Positions 5,702 through 6,314 of a stretch of DNA of 6,314 nucleotides are shown one piece after another. The stretch comes from Desulfuromonadales bacterium (GTDB taxonomy: Bacteria > Desulfobacterota > Desulfuromonadia > Desulfuromonadales > BM103): positions 1 through 6,314 of the forward strand of contig DAOWJU010000030.1 of assembly GCA_030640215.1 (NCBI GenBank), written 5' to 3'. The notes below the pieces were generated by a model. The model made no database searches. It saw nothing but the letters and a program-made list of their open reading frames with translations, and was not told the DNA's origin. Position 1 is the stretch's first letter; every line of letters begins with the position of its first letter. Both the position numbers and the translations under genes were made by a program.

Positions 5702-5913
5702 CAATAGTTGACAAAAGAGCCGAGGCCTCATCGAAATCAGGAAGATACTGCGGATGAAAAAATCCTTGCAAATGATGATTTTTTTAAGTTAAAGTAATTT
5801 TTTTTATTCGCAGTAAAAATATTTTGACTTATTTTTTCAGTCATATGAAAAATATTTGACGTCCTTAAAATGTTGTTCTAAACGCATAAACTATTGAATT
5901 TCTGTGAAAATTT
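5702..5913 (+). promoter_or_regulatory. AT-rich intergenic region upstream of recR, likely holding the recR promoter
   Basis: No gene is seen here. From about 5755 the sequence turns strongly AT-rich, with several A and T tracts (e.g. 5779–5785 and 5798–5806), unlike the GC-moderate genes around it. An inverted repeat, AAATATTTTGACT (5817–5829) against AGTC and AAAATATTT (5839–5842, 5849–5857), is visible. The best -35-like hexamer is TTGACG at 5856–5861, but the matching -10 17 bp on (TAAACG) is poor. A promoter is likely from composition and from the gap size; its exact position is not resolved. Confidence 0.35.
5817..5857 (+). repeat. AT-rich interrupted inverted repeat in the recR upstream region
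   Basis: AAATATTTT (5817–5825) and AAAATATTT (5849–5857) are exact inverted copies. Inside them GACT (5826–5829) and AGTC (5839–5842) are also inverted. It is candidate operator-like or cruciform DNA. In such AT-rich sequence a chance origin is possible. Confidence 0.4.
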
Positions 5914-6314
5914 ATGTTAAGCTCCATCCCATCTTTCGCTCGATTAGTGGCAGAATTGGCCAAGTTTCCAGGTGTCGGTAACAAAACGGCGACCAGGCTG
6001 GCCTTTTTCTTGCTCCGTCAACCTGAAGCTCAGGCTGAGGCTCTGGCAACAGCGATTTTGGATCTACAGCGCAACACGCGGTTCTGCTCCCTATGCTTTC
6101 ACATTACGGAACAGGATCCTTGTTCTCTCTGCTGTGACCGTGGCCGTGACGAGAGTCTACTCTGTGTCGTCGAAGAGCCTCAGGCTTTGCTGGCGATTGA
6201 ACGCAGCCGTTCTTTCAGAGGCCGCTACCATGTGCTGCACGGCGCATTGTCACCGTTGGACGGTATCGGCCCGGAAGATCTCAAGATCGCCCGTTTGCTC
6301 AAACGCCTTGAGAA
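5914..6314 (+). CDS. recR: Recombination mediator protein RecR, N-terminal 133 residues (3' truncated by the window)
   Basis: RecR acts with RecO (and RecF) to load RecA onto SSB-coated single-stranded DNA during gap repair. The visible part starts MLSSIPSFARLVAELAKFPGVGNKTATRLAFFLL, with the helix-hairpin-helix at about 15–34. The C4 zinc finger follows: C58, C61, C70 and C73 in FCSLCF…PCSLC, with an extra C74. The start of the Toprim domain is LLCVVEEPQALLAIERS, then YHVLHGALSPLDGIGPEDL. RecR is normally about 200 residues, so roughly a third is missing past the window edge. ATG 5914 matches the family N-terminus, but no clear Shine-Dalgarno precedes it (TCTGTGAAAATTT). It is third in the dnaX–ybaB–recR order; the 245-bp gap and hairpin before it suggest partly independent transcription. 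Confidence 0.96.
   Translation, partial: MLSSIPSFARLVAELAKFPGVGNKTATRLAFFLLRQPEAQAEALATAILDLQRNTRFCSLCFHITEQDPCSLCCDRGRDESLLCVVEEPQALLAIERSRSFRGRYHVLHGALSPLDGIGPEDLKIARLLKRLE

Noticed and set aside
5751..5790. Possible intrinsic terminator GGAT…ATCC with downstream T-run before recR
   Set aside because: The stem is only 4 bp and the T-run starts about 15 nt later, so it does not meet terminator geometry.

Overview
The window looks like ordinary core chromosome of a Gram-negative bacterium. The best guess is the Desulfuromonadia / Geobacter–Pelobacter–Desulfuromonas group (older 'deltaproteobacteria'). This rests on the style of the DnaJ, DnaX, YbaB and RecR proteins, on a periplasmic LpoA-like protein directly after dnaJ, and on a lipoprotein signal peptide. 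The taxonomic call is inference from memory of family sequences. All recognised genes lie on the + strand.

Left block (1–3203) is an envelope/chaperone gene run. It holds the 3' end of dnaJ, then a 636-residue exported protein with a helical-repeat N-terminus and a type 1 periplasmic-binding fold (LpoA / 'penicillin-binding protein activator' type) whose ATG overlaps the dnaJ stop by one base. A 258-residue lipoprotein with two related beta-sandwich (carboxypeptidase-regulatory-like) domains follows. Between the last two genes sits a compact element with 12-bp terminal inverted repeats flanked by CTAG on both sides, i.e. a 160-bp MITE-like insertion. One CTAG copy supplies the stop codon of the upstream gene. 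Removing the element in silico leaves the two genes only 3 bp apart.

Right block (about 3225–6314) is the classical tRNA-Ser(GGA) – small SRP RNA – dnaX – ybaB/ebfC – recR cluster, an order also known from Bacillus subtilis. The tRNA encodes its CCA and has a long variable arm. The SRP RNA has the GGAA tetraloop and symmetric loop of the Ffh-binding domain. dnaX carries a perfect in-phase A AAA AAG slippery heptamer, with an SD-like GAGG exactly 10 nt upstream, a potential stem 5 nt downstream, and a UGA two codons into the -1 frame. This is the E. coli-type layout for making the short gamma subunit beside full-length tau. ybaB follows with a strong ribosome-binding site. A 245-bp, largely AT-rich intergenic region with hairpins then precedes recR, which runs off the window.

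No wholly new system is evident. The two signals most worth following are the dnaX recoding site and the MITE-like insertion that has split a tightly spaced gene pair.
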